Positions 53,361 to 61,723 of a DNA stretch of 64,000 bases are shown piece after piece (position 1 is the first letter of the stretch; each line of letters begins with the position of its first letter). A model generated the notes under the pieces. The model saw nothing but the letters and a program-made list of their open reading frames with translations. It had not been told where the DNA came from and did not search any database. Made by a program: the position numbers and the translations under genes. Where the stretch lies: the NCBI RefSeq assembly GCF_004342285.1, contig NZ_SMCV01000010.1:62001-126000 (forward strand), in the 5' to 3' direction. This DNA is from Klebsiella sp. BIGb0138 (GTDB lineage: Bacteria; Pseudomonadota; Gammaproteobacteria; Enterobacterales; Enterobacteriaceae).

Positions 53361-53516
53361 AGAACGGATAACGCCTGCGAGGGCCTGCTTAAAGGAGCGT
53401 TTGCACAGATAAAACTGCGGGTGGCCGGGGATAATTCACGCGCCCGCCATGTGTATGAGGTCAGCGGCTTGCGGGTCACCGGTGTCAGTATGAGTCAGAA
53501 TATTGACGAGCAATAG
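53361..53516 (+). pseudogene. C-terminal remnant of a GNAT acetyltransferase
   Basis: Right after the LysR stop one frame reads GLLKGAFAQIKLRVAGDNSR then ARHVYEVSGLRVTGVSMSQN and stop. The pattern LRVAGDNSRARHVYEVSGL with the final SMSQ is the last third of a GNAT domain (N-x-x-A-R-x-Y-E-x-x-G). The acetyl-CoA loop and all upstream strands are missing and there is no start. It is a decayed remnant occupying the bdm position between sra and osmC. Confidence 0.7.
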
Positions 53517-53573
53517 CGCCGGTGACGATTGAGGCATTCTTCATCAATAGCATGTCGAATACCGCATCCGGGC

Positions 53574-53605
53574 CTATACTTAGTCCTTTCACGGCAAATA
53601 AGGAG
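53574..53605 (+). promoter_or_regulatory. osmC -10 region (SigmaS-like) and ribosome site
   Basis: CTATACT at 53574-53580 is a good sigma-S type -10 and AAGGAG lies shortly before the osmC ATG. In E. coli osmC is expressed from two promoters, one RpoS-dependent and one needing RcsB; the -35 for the second is not clear here. Confidence 0.45.
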
Positions 53606-53612
53606 CGAATTC

Positions 53613-54044
53613 ATGGCAATTCATAAGAAAGGTCAGGCGCACTGGGAAGGCGATCTCAAAAGCGGTAAGGGGACGGTTTCGACGGAGAGCGGGGCGCTGA
53701 GCCAGCAGCCCTACGGTTTCAATACCCGTTTTGAAGGGGTGAAGGGCACTAACCCGGAAGAGCTGATCGGCGCGGCCCATGCCGCCTGCTTTTCCATGGC
53801 GCTGTCGCTGATGCTCAGCGAAGAGGGCTACACGGCAACGTCGATTGATACGGTGGCCGTTGTCACCCTGGACAAATCCGACGGCGGGTTTGCGATCACT
53901 AAAGTGGCGTTGCAGAGTCAGATTGTGCTTCCGGGCATCGATGCCGATGTCTTTGACGGCATCATTCAGAAAGCCAAAGCCGGTTGCCCGGTTTCGCAGG
54001 TGTTAAAAGTCGATATTAGCCTCGATTATCAGCTTAATCCTTGA
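53613..54044 (+). CDS. osmC: Organic hydroperoxide reductase OsmC
   Basis: This 143-residue protein has the exact E. coli length and reads MAIHKKGQAHWEGDLKSGKG at its start. The catalytic cysteines are Cys59 (AAHAACFSM) and Cys125 (AGCPVSQ). It reduces organic hydroperoxides as a homodimer and is induced by osmotic stress. The ATG at 53613 is chosen over a longer open frame because it fits the family. Confidence 0.96.
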   Translation: MAIHKKGQAHWEGDLKSGKGTVSTESGALSQQPYGFNTRFEGVKGTNPEELIGAAHAACFSMALSLMLSEEGYTATSIDTVAVVTLDKSDGGFAITKVALQSQIVLPGIDADVFDGIIQKAKAGCPVSQVLKVDISLDYQLNP

Positions 54045-54052
54045 TCGTCCGG

Positions 54053-54076
54053 TGCCCGTTAACGACGGGCATTCCC
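54053..54076 (+). terminator. Terminator candidate after osmC
   Basis: TGCCCGT-TAACG-ACGGGCA, 7-bp stem, followed by TTCCCTTCC. The U-tract is poor. Confidence 0.45.
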
Positions 54077-54171
54077 TTCCGCGGTTTATACCGATAAAGT
54101 CACCTCTGGCACATGAGTCCGGCGCCGAATAATGGTATGTTTTGCTGTCACGGACAGAATCAGGCACAGCA

Positions 54172-55041
54172 ATGACCCGCATACGTGGAATGATAGAAGC
54201 TCAGGTACTGGGCTTAACCGGCATGGCGCTGAAAGAGATCGACTTTGAGCATCCGAAAGGGGAGCCGGGACTGTTTGGCCCGCAGTCAGCCATCTGGCAG
54301 GTGCATGGCGATTTCACCTCGATGCTCTGCGGCGGCGTGAGCGCGCTGCTCTTGCAGATGCTGCATCCGCTGGCGCTGGCTGGCGTCTGGGACCACTCCA
54401 ACTTCCGGGAAGATATCTTTGGCCGCCTGCGGCGCACCAGCCAGTTTATTTCCGCCACGACCTTTGGCACCACCGTCGACGCCGAGCGCCTGATTGCCAA
54501 AGTGCAGGGTATTCACTTACGGGTCAGCGGGCAGGACAAGGACGGCACGCCTTATGCCGCCAGCGATCCGGAGCTGCTCACCTGGGTTCATGTGGCCGAA
54601 TGCAGCAGCTTTATGGCTTCACATCTGCGCTATAAGCGCACGGTAGTGAGTCAGGCCCGCCAGGAACAATATTTCCACGAGGCGGGCGAGATCGCCCGTC
54701 GTCTGGGGGCGCGGGATATCCCCGTCACCCCGCAGCAGGTTGCGGAGTATTTACACGATATGCGCCCGCGTCTGCGCTGCGATGAACGCACGCGGGAGGT
54801 GGCGAAGGTGCTGCTGACTACCCGTTTACCGGGTCGGTTGAGCCGGCCCGTCGGGCATCTGCTGATGCGCGCCGGAATCGATCTACTGCCGCCGTGGGCG
54901 CAGGCGATGCTGTCTCTGCCGCTGAGTCCTCTGCAACGGCATACCGCCCGTCTGGCGGTCCACGGCGTGGCGAGAGTGCTGCGCGCTTCGGTGCGCAACG
55001 GCGCCTATCATTGCGCGATGCGGCGCATGGCGGTCAATTAA
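54172..55041 (+). CDS. MpaB/latex-clearing-type oxygenase family protein
   Basis: The ATG at 54172 (AGGC nearby) gives 289 residues of the DUF2236 family, home to the fungal MpaB oxygenase and rubber oxygenase Lcp. Family markers are the QVHGDFTSMLCGGVSALLLQ (read in part), HPLALAGVWDHSNFREDIFGR and the HLR/HVAECSSF segments that hold the likely haem ligands. Its substrate in enterobacteria is not known to me. It is followed by a Dyp-type peroxidase gene, another haem protein. Confidence 0.8.
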   Translation: MTRIRGMIEAQVLGLTGMALKEIDFEHPKGEPGLFGPQSAIWQVHGDFTSMLCGGVSALLLQMLHPLALAGVWDHSNFREDIFGRLRRTSQFISATTFGTTVDAERLIAKVQGIHLRVSGQDKDGTPYAASDPELLTWVHVAECSSFMASHLRYKRTVVSQARQEQYFHEAGEIARRLGARDIPVTPQQVAEYLHDMRPRLRCDERTREVAKVLLTTRLPGRLSRPVGHLLMRAGIDLLPPWAQAMLSLPLSPLQRHTARLAVHGVARVLRASVRNGAYHCAMRRMAVN

Positions 55042-55158
55042 CCCACGGCGACGCTAGCCGGAAACCGCTCCGGCCATTATTCAGCGCGAAAAATACCCAC
55101 GCCACTTATATTTCCAGCCTGCTTAGCGACGCCGTATGGATTAATTTTTTTCTATTCC

Positions 55159-55189
55159 TTGACATTCCCTCGTTATTTATAGGTTATAT
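55159..55189 (+). promoter_or_regulatory. Candidate promoter of the Dyp peroxidase gene
   Basis: TTGACA at 55159-55164 and TTATAT at 55184-55189 are separated by 19 bp, longer than ideal. They stand 65 nt before the chosen start. Confidence 0.35.
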
Positions 55190-55253
55190 GCAGCAACGGC
55201 GCAGCGTTAAATCCGCCGCGCGCTTTTCATTTTCGCAAATAGGGTGGGACTCC

Positions 55254-56210
55254 ATGCAGATTAATGAACCTCAGGCCATAACTTTACCGCTGCCGCGCAC
55301 GGCCATTTTTATCGTCGCCACGGTTGCGCGCTCGGCGGAAAGTCTCGCGCGGGTTCGCGACTGGTGCGATGATTTTGCCGCCGTGGTGCGCTCAGTCGGT
55401 ACCCGCATGCCTCAGGCCGGGTTGTCCTGCATCTGCGGTTTTGGCGCCGACATCTGGCCTCAGCTGTTTGGCCAGCCGATGCCGAAGCAGCTGCATCCGT
55501 TTCGCAGCGTCGGTAGCGGCGAACGCGTGGCCGTCTCAACGCCGGGCGATCTGCTACTGCACATCCGTTCAGATGATATGGGGCTAAGTTTCGAGCTGGC
55601 CGCGCAGCTGATGGAAAAACTGGGCAGCGCGGTGACGGTGGTGGATGAAGTCCACGGCTTTCGCTATTTCGACCGACGCGCGATGATTGGCTTCGTCGAC
55701 GGCAGCGAGAACCCGCAGGGGCGGGCGGCGGCGGATTTCACCCTCATCGGCGATGAAGATGCCGATTTTTCTGGCGGCAGCTATGTGATTGTTCAGAAGT
55801 ATTTGCATGATATGGCCGGCTGGAACGCCCTCACCGTCGAGCAGCAGGAGCGCATTATCGGACGCAAAAAAATGAGCAACATTGAACTGGACGCCGACGT
55901 TAAACCCTCCTGTTCGCACAGCTCGTTAACCACGCTTGAGGAGAACGGCGAGGAGGTGAAAATCCTGCGTGACAACATGCCGTTCGGTAAGCCCGGGATG
56001 GGGGAGTTTGGTACCTATTTTATCGGCTATGCCCGTTCGCCGGCGCCGATGGAACAGATGCTGGAAAACATGTTTGTCGGCCGCCCGGCAGGCAATTACG
56101 ACCGCCTGCTTGACTACAGCCGCCCGGTGACCGGTAGCCTGTTTTTTGTGCCGTCGGCCACGCTGATGGCGTCGTTATCCTCCCGCAGCGGCAATCAGTC
56201 ACGGCAGTAA
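55254..56210 (+). CDS. Dyp-type haem peroxidase
   Basis: The ATG at 55254 gives 318 residues opening MQINEPQAITLPLPRTAIFI; the longer open frame crosses the preceding gene. It has the Dyp signature GFVDGSENP with Asp149 as proton acceptor, proximal haem histidine His222 (CSHSS) and the distal arginine in ILRDNMPFG. It lacks a Tat signal and an encapsulin-targeting tail, so it is a cytoplasmic YfeX-like enzyme. Family members oxidise dyes or porphyrinogens with H2O2. Confidence 0.9.
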   Translation: MQINEPQAITLPLPRTAIFIVATVARSAESLARVRDWCDDFAAVVRSVGTRMPQAGLSCICGFGADIWPQLFGQPMPKQLHPFRSVGSGERVAVSTPGDLLLHIRSDDMGLSFELAAQLMEKLGSAVTVVDEVHGFRYFDRRAMIGFVDGSENPQGRAAADFTLIGDEDADFSGGSYVIVQKYLHDMAGWNALTVEQQERIIGRKKMSNIELDADVKPSCSHSSLTTLEENGEEVKILRDNMPFGKPGMGEFGTYFIGYARSPAPMEQMLENMFVGRPAGNYDRLLDYSRPVTGSLFFVPSATLMASLSSRSGNQSRQ

Positions 56211-56231
56211 CAGAATAACCCTGTGGAAATT

Positions 56232-56262
56232 CGGGGAAAGCAATTTCCCCGCACTTTATTTC
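56232..56262 (+). terminator. Terminator of the Dyp peroxidase gene
   Basis: CGGGGAAA-GCAA-TTTCCCCG is a perfect 8-bp stem followed by CACTTTATTTC, 21 nt beyond the stop. Confidence 0.75.
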
Positions 56263-56412
56263 ATCGCCACGCCCGGCTGGCATATTGCCTGATAAATAAA
56301 AAGGGAACATAATTCCGCGGCCATTATTTTCATCGCTAATTAATGGTCAATAGCAACCGCATTATCGCGTGTATGTCCAATAAAATAATCCACTCGGTTA
56401 ATAGATATTATC

Positions 56413-56538
56413 TATATCCTAAATAGTGCGAGTTGCAGGACGGCGGCAAGTAAAAGAATCCCCAGGAGCTGACTCAAGTAAGTGACCGGGGAGCGAATAC
56501 AGCCGCCGCATAGGCAGCTTGAAATATGACGGGTATAT
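56413..56538. repeat. ERIC element
   Basis: A 126-nt element matches the enterobacterial repetitive intergenic consensus: TCCTAAATAGTGCGAGTTGC near the left end, GAATCCCCAGGAGCT at about 56457, AAGTAAGTGACCGGGGAGCG at about 56477 (consensus AAGTAAGTGACTGGGGTGAGCG) and GCTTGAAATATGACGGGTAT at the right end. The two ends are inverted repeats (TATATCC...GGGTATATA). It lies 30 nt before the bestrophin ATG and could affect its mRNA. Confidence 0.9.
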
Positions 56539-56568
56539 AACCAGAATGGGCGTTCAGGAAGTAATACC

Positions 56569-57486
56569 ATGATCATCCGGCCAGAACAACACTGGTTCCT
56601 TCGTCTGTTTGACTGGCACGGCTCCGTGCTGTCAAAAATCGTCTTTCGCCTGCTGCTTAATGTCCTGATGTCGATTGTCGCCATCATCAGCTATCAGTGG
56701 TATGAGCAGCTGGGGATCCACCTCACCGTGGCGCCCTTTAGCCTGCTGGGGATTGCCATCGCCATTTTTCTCGGGTTCCGCAACAGCGCCAGCTACAACC
56801 GCTTTGTGGAAGCGAGAAACCTGTGGGGCACGGTCTTAATTGCCGAACGCACCCTGACGCGCCAGCTAAAAAATATTCTGCCGGCAGAGAGTGCGACGCA
56901 TAAAAAAATTGCCGGCTACCTGATCGCTTTCAGCTGGAGTCTGAAACACCAGTTACGTAAAACCGACCCTACAGACGATCTTCTCCGCCTGCTGCCCCGC
57001 GCTAACGTGACGGAAATCCTCGCCAGTTCGATGCCGACTAACCGGATCTTATTGCTGGTGGGTCATGAGCTGGGTCAACTGCGTGCCGCGGGGAAGGTGA
57101 GCGATATCACCTATGGTCTGATGGACAATAAACTCGATGAGCTGGCCCACGTGCTGGGGGGCTGCGAGCGTCTGGCCAGCACGCCGGTGCCCTTCGCCTA
57201 CACCCTGATTCTGCAGCGTACCGTCTACCTGTTCTGCGCTTTGCTGCCGTTCGCGCTGGTCGGCGATTTGCACTACATGACGCCCTTTGTCTCGGTCTTT
57301 ATCTCGTACACCTTTCTCTCGTGGGATTCTTTGGCGGAAGAGCTGGAAGATCCGTTTGGCACGGCGGCGAACGATCTGCCGCTTAACGCCATGTGCAATA
57401 CCATCGAGCGCAACCTGATGGATATGACCGGGCAGCATCCGCTACCGGAAATCATCCAGCCCGATCGGTACTACAACCTGACCTGA
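56569..57486 (+). CDS. yneE: Bestrophin-family channel (KpBest/YneE)
   Basis: This 305-residue protein has the bestrophin opening MIIRPEQHWFLRLFDWHGSV, LGIAIAIFLGFRNSASYNRF and ARNLWGTVLIAERTLTRQL, and the Ca2+-clasp-like acidic DSLAEELEDPFG motif. The Klebsiella pneumoniae homologue was crystallised as a pentamer with a Na+-selective pore, unlike the Cl- channels of animals. It sits in the inner membrane. An ERIC element occupies its 5' region. Start: GGAAGT precedes the ATG. Confidence 0.93.
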   Translation: MIIRPEQHWFLRLFDWHGSVLSKIVFRLLLNVLMSIVAIISYQWYEQLGIHLTVAPFSLLGIAIAIFLGFRNSASYNRFVEARNLWGTVLIAERTLTRQLKNILPAESATHKKIAGYLIAFSWSLKHQLRKTDPTDDLLRLLPRANVTEILASSMPTNRILLLVGHELGQLRAAGKVSDITYGLMDNKLDELAHVLGGCERLASTPVPFAYTLILQRTVYLFCALLPFALVGDLHYMTPFVSVFISYTFLSWDSLAEELEDPFGTAANDLPLNAMCNTIERNLMDMTGQHPLPEIIQPDRYYNLT

Positions 57487-57700
57487 CCGTCCCCCGTGGT
57501 AACTGTTAAATAAGTTAAATCTAACGTGTGATAGATAACATTGATTATACAGTTACGATCCTGATTGTTATGCTTTCGTTAACAAAAACTCCGCTGCCGT
57601 CCAGCGCGGTGAGCGGAACGTTATCACGATGCGGATCGCCCGGATAAGACGATTTAACGCACGTATCACCTGCTTATCGAAGGCGCATTCAGGAGTAGAT

Positions 57701-60001
57701 ATGACCCAGAAAAGACGCTCAGTACCTGGCGTCCATCCTTACGATGGTCCCGCCGGCGGTTGGGGTGCACTCAAAGCCACGGCCATCGCCGTCCGTACCC
57801 AAATGGATGCCCTTGATGCTCCGGTTACGCTGCTACGGACCAACCAGCCTGACGGTTTTGACTGCCCCGGCTGCGCGTGGCCGGACAAAGAACATAAATC
57901 CACTTTCCAGTTTTGTGAAAACGGCGCCAAAGCGGTGACCTGGGAAGCGACCAGCAAACGCGTGACGCCGGAGTTCCTGGCGGCGAATACGGTCAGCTCG
58001 CTGTTGACCAAAAGCGATTTTGAACTGGAAGGCTACGGGCGTCTGACCCGCCCGCTGGCCTACGATCGCGCCAGCGATACGCTGCGCCCGGTCTCCTGGG
58101 AAAGCGCCTTTAGCCGTATTGGCGAGATAATCCGCGGGATGCAGCCGGATGAAGTCGAGTTCTATACCTCCGGCCGCGCCTCGAATGAAGCGGCCTGGCT
58201 GTTCCAGCTGTTTGCCCGTGAACTGGGGACCAACAACTTCCCGGATTGCTCCAATATGTGCCATGAGGCGACCAGCGTCGGGCTGCCGCAGTCGATCGGC
58301 ATCGGCAAAGGGACGGTATCGCTGGATGATTTTGACAACACCGAACTGGTTATCTCCATCGGCCATAATCCGGGAACAAACCACCCGCGCATGATGGGGA
58401 CCCTGCACGAACTGGCGCGCCGCGGCGTGCCGATCATCGTCTTCAACCCGCTGAAAGAGAGGGCGCTGGAACGTTTTGCCGACCCGCAGAGCGTCATTGA
58501 GATGGCGACCTACAGCTCGACCAATATCGCCTCGACCTACTTTCAGGTGAAGGCCGGCGGCGATGCGGCGGCGCTGAAAGGCATTGCCCGGGCGCTGCTG
58601 CAGATGGAAGAGACGCGCGGCAACGTCCTGGATCATGCTTTTATCGCCGAACACACTCTGAATTTCCCGGCATTTTCCGCCGATATTCTGGCGACCAGCT
58701 GGCAGGATATCGAGCGCGAATCGGGCCTGAAGCGCAGCGATCTTGAGCGGGTTGCCGAGGCGTATGCCAAATCCAACGCCACCATCATCACCTACGGGAT
58801 GGGCATTACCCAGCACAACAGGGGTACCTCGAACGTCAGGCTGATTGCCGACCTGCTGCTGATGCGCGGCAATATCGGCAAGCCGGGGGCCGGGATCTGC
58901 CCGCTGCGCGGTCATTCCAACGTTCAGGGCAACCGTACCGTCGGCATCACTGAAAAACCGGGGGCGGAGTTTCTGGCGAAGCTGCAGGAAGTATTCGGCT
59001 TTGTTCCGCCGCAGGGACACGGACACGATGCGGTGAAAGCGCTGCAGGCGATGATCGAAGGGAAATCGAAGGCGCTGCTGTGCCTCGGCGGTAACTTTGC
59101 GGTGGCGATGCCCGATCGCGAACGGGCCTTCCCGGCGATGCAGGGGCTGGATCTGAGCGTACATATCGGTACCAAGCTGAACCGTTCGCACCTGCTGGTG
59201 GCGAAAGAAACCTTCATTCTGCCATGCCTTGGCCGTACCGAACTGGATATTCAGGAAACCGGACGTCAGTCGATCACCGTCGAAGATTCGATGTCGATGG
59301 TGCATGCTTCGTCGGGCAAACTGAAACCGGCCTCGCCGTTCCTGCGTTCTGAACCGGCGATCGTGGCAGGGATGGCAATAGCGACGCTGACCGATACAAA
59401 AATCGACTGGCAGGCGCTGGTGGCGGATTACGATCGCATCCGCGAGCTGATTGAACGCACCATTCCGGGCTTTGACAACTACAATGAGCGTATTCGTCAC
59501 CCGGGGGGTTTCCGTATGCCGCTGCCGCCGACGGAGCGCATCTGGCCGACGCCAACCGGCAAGGCGATGTTCTCGGTATTCCACGGCGTGCATGAAAACG
59601 TTCAGGTTGCTGGCGATGATGTGATGTGTCTGGTCACGTTGCGCAGCCACGATCAGTACAACACCACGATCTATGCCATGGATGACCGTTACCGCGGTAT
59701 CTTTGGCCGCCGCGATGTGCTGTTTATGAATGAACAGGATATGGCGCAGCAGGGGCTGGAGCACGGCGACCGGGTGGATATCACCACCGCGCTGCCCGAT
59801 AGCGACCTGCGTCTCGAGGATATTACGCTGGTGGCCTACAGCATCGCCCCTGGCACCGTCGGGGCCTATTATCCGGAAGCGAACGTGCTGGTGCCGTTGG
59901 ATTATCTTGATGAAGAGAGCGGAACGCCATCCTACAAATCAGTGCCGATACGGCTGACCCTGCGCTCGAAAGAGATCGGGCCCGTGGCCGGAATGCGCTA
60001 A
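57701..60001 (+). CDS. ydeP: FdhF/YdeP-family molybdopterin oxidoreductase
   Basis: The ATG at 57701 (AGGAG 5 nt upstream) gives 766 residues, similar to E. coli YdeP. It has the CPGCAWPDKEH start instead of a full [4Fe-4S] motif, then EFYTSGRASNEAAWLFQLFA, NFPDCSNMCHEATS and NPGTNHPRMM, and a C-terminal molybdopterin-binding domain with LRSHDQYNTTIYAMDDRY (shortened). No selenocysteine is present. E. coli YdeP contributes to acid resistance through the EvgA regulon; its reaction is unknown. A strong hairpin follows. Confidence 0.92.
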   Translation: MTQKRRSVPGVHPYDGPAGGWGALKATAIAVRTQMDALDAPVTLLRTNQPDGFDCPGCAWPDKEHKSTFQFCENGAKAVTWEATSKRVTPEFLAANTVSSLLTKSDFELEGYGRLTRPLAYDRASDTLRPVSWESAFSRIGEIIRGMQPDEVEFYTSGRASNEAAWLFQLFARELGTNNFPDCSNMCHEATSVGLPQSIGIGKGTVSLDDFDNTELVISIGHNPGTNHPRMMGTLHELARRGVPIIVFNPLKERALERFADPQSVIEMATYSSTNIASTYFQVKAGGDAAALKGIARALLQMEETRGNVLDHAFIAEHTLNFPAFSADILATSWQDIERESGLKRSDLERVAEAYAKSNATIITYGMGITQHNRGTSNVRLIADLLLMRGNIGKPGAGICPLRGHSNVQGNRTVGITEKPGAEFLAKLQEVFGFVPPQGHGHDAVKALQAMIEGKSKALLCLGGNFAVAMPDRERAFPAMQGLDLSVHIGTKLNRSHLLVAKETFILPCLGRTELDIQETGRQSITVEDSMSMVHASSGKLKPASPFLRSEPAIVAGMAIATLTDTKIDWQALVADYDRIRELIERTIPGFDNYNERIRHPGGFRMPLPPTERIWPTPTGKAMFSVFHGVHENVQVAGDDVMCLVTLRSHDQYNTTIYAMDDRYRGIFGRRDVLFMNEQDMAQQGLEHGDRVDITTALPDSDLRLEDITLVAYSIAPGTVGAYYPEANVLVPLDYLDEESGTPSYKSVPIRLTLRSKEIGPVAGMR

Positions 60002-60013
60002 ATCGTCTGCGAC

Positions 60014-60039
60014 TTGCTGCCGGCAGAAGCCGGCAGCAA
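60014..60039. terminator. Bidirectional hairpin, ydeP / LysE exporter
   Basis: TTGCTGCCGGC-AGAA-GCCGGCAGCAA is a perfect 11-bp stem 12 nt after ydeP, between convergent genes. No U-tract is seen. Confidence 0.65.
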
Positions 60040-60047
60040 CGACCTCG

Positions 60048-60668
60048 CTATCCTGGTGTCAGCATTAGCTTGATACCCAGCCCGACAAAACCGGCGGCGA
60101 ACGCCACCCGTAGCCCCAGCAATACCCGCGGGCGGGTGAGCACGTATCCGCGCATGGCCGCCGCAAATGCCCCGTATAGCATAAATATCAGCAACGTCAT
60201 CAGCATAAAAGCGCCGCTGAGCGTCAGCATCTCCTGCAGCGGAGTGGCGCTATCGCTGCGGATAAACTGCGGTAAAAAGGCGAGGAAAAAGAGCGGCAGC
60301 TTCGGATTGAGGAGATTAATCAGCACCGCGTGGAGTACGATCTCCCGCGGCGATCCGCCGTGCCCGTGACCGTCTGGCGTCAAGGCGTCACCCTGGCGGA
60401 GCGTGGTCCACGCCATGTACAGTAGCCAGCCGACGCCGAGCAGCTTAATGGCGGCGAAGGCCGCGGGAACGCGCAGCAGAATCGCCGCCAGTCCGGTGAC
60501 GGCAGCGAGCAGATGCGGAATGATGCCGAGGGTACAGCCGAGAGCGGCGGCGAAGCTGCTGCCTCTTCCGGCGGTCAGAGCGGTGGCGATGGTATAGAGC
60601 GTCCCGGTTCCGGGGGCGATGACGACCATCAGGGCGGTGAAAAGAAACTCAGGACTGATAAGCGACAT
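60048..60668 (-). CDS. LysE/RhtB-family amino acid exporter
   Basis: The ATG at 60668 gives 206 residues opening MSLISPEFLFTALMVVIAPG, the family start with the PGTGTLYTIATAL motif. Six hydrophobic segments are present. It is an inner-membrane exporter of amino acids or related compounds. It lies 83 nt after the AraC-type regulator in the same direction, so the regulator likely controls it. Confidence 0.87.
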   Translation of the reverse strand: MSLISPEFLFTALMVVIAPGTGTLYTIATALTAGRGSSFAAALGCTLGIIPHLLAAVTGLAAILLRVPAAFAAIKLLGVGWLLYMAWTTLRQGDALTPDGHGHGGSPREIVLHAVLINLLNPKLPLFFLAFLPQFIRSDSATPLQEMLTLSGAFMLMTLLIFMLYGAFAAAMRGYVLTRPRVLLGLRVAFAAGFVGLGIKLMLTPG

Positions 60669-60751
60669 GGAAGTGTTCCTGCGTGAGAAATCGGTCACGC
60701 AGAGTATTTCTTAAGGGCATCAGGGCGTATTGAACAAAATTGCGCTGCCTC

Positions 60752-61552
60752 TTAGCGCATCGCCTGAACGCTGCCCGGGGTGATGGCGAACTGTTTCTGA
60801 AAGGCGCGGGTCAGGTGGCTCTGATCGGCGAAGCCGGCCATCAGCGCGGCCTCGGCAGGGGGATGGCCGCTACGCAGCAGCCGGCGCGCCAGGCGCACCC
60901 GGGACTGCACCAGGTAGGCGTGAGGAGTCATGCCGGTTTCACGGGCAAAGCTACGAATCAGCTGAAAGCGGCTGATGCCGCACAGCGCGGCGAGGTTTGC
61001 CAGCGAGATCTTTTCCCCGGGAGCATCATCGAGATAGGCTTTTGCCCATGCGATGGCGGGGGAAAAGCGCTGTGCGACCGGTGGGATAACGCGATGGTAG
61101 TGGGTTGCCCGCAGCAGGCAGAGCAGAAGCGCCTCTTCGATGGCCGTTTCATCAGCGCCAGGGGCGGTGATTTCGCGAAACAGGCGCAGCATGAGCTGGC
61201 GCAGGTGAGGGTCATCAACTACCGGGCGTAACAGGATATCTTCGGCCCTTATGCCGTCCTCAAATTCAGCGGTGACGATCTGCGGCTCGATATACACCAT
61301 CTGCCAGCTGCGGGGGCCGCGCAGGGGGACGCCGTCGTGTATTTCGCCCGGGTTAACCATGATCATATTCCCGGCCGCGGCGTCGACCTGGCCGATATGA
61401 CTCCATGAACGCTGGGCCCCATGGGTAAAAATACCCAGACCGAACTGGTCATGCGAATGGCGTGAAAAATGCCGCTCCGTCTGCAGCGTCATGGCTTCAA
61501 GACCGGGCAGGGTTAACCGGTGCTGCTGAACGTGATGAAGGCGAGGTTTCAT
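60752..61552 (-). CDS. AraC-family transcriptional regulator with cupin sensor
   Basis: This 266-residue protein has an N-terminal cupin-like sensor (HDQFGLGIFTHGAQRSWSHIG, shortened; MVNPGEIHDG) and a C-terminal double helix-turn-helix with the consensus SRFQLIRSFARETGMTPHAY and HPPAEAALMAGFADQSHLTR. GGAG lies 6 nt before the ATG. Such regulators in front of LysE exporters usually respond to an excess amino acid, an inference here. Confidence 0.88.
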   Translation of the reverse strand: MKPRLHHVQQHRLTLPGLEAMTLQTERHFSRHSHDQFGLGIFTHGAQRSWSHIGQVDAAAGNMIMVNPGEIHDGVPLRGPRSWQMVYIEPQIVTAEFEDGIRAEDILLRPVVDDPHLRQLMLRLFREITAPGADETAIEEALLLCLLRATHYHRVIPPVAQRFSPAIAWAKAYLDDAPGEKISLANLAALCGISRFQLIRSFARETGMTPHAYLVQSRVRLARRLLRSGHPPAEAALMAGFADQSHLTRAFQKQFAITPGSVQAMR

Positions 61553-61582
61553 CTGCTTCTCCGGCGTTGGTCACTACGCGAG

Positions 61583-61610
61583 TGTAGCCCGGTAAGCGCC
61601 GGATGGGCAA
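61583..61610. repeat. REP-like short repeat
   Basis: GTAGCCCGGTAAGCGCCGGATGGGC has the GTAG start and GC-rich foldback of Klebsiella REP units, in the gap between the AraC and LysR genes. One unit only; the assignment is tentative. Confidence 0.35.
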
Positions 61611-61723
61611 ATGCGGCGTACCTTGTATTTGTCCGATACTGAACGTAACATTTAACTAACATATTTTTTACGGCGCGAGGGGAGTCTGCATCGCGCCCGC
61701 GCGTTCGGTCTACGGACGCCAAC

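Noticed and set aside
57833-59764. 643-codon frame on the minus strand opposite ydeP
   Set aside because: Fully antisense to a well-supported gene; its Arg/Gln/His-rich composition is the mirror of ydeP codons, with no family features.
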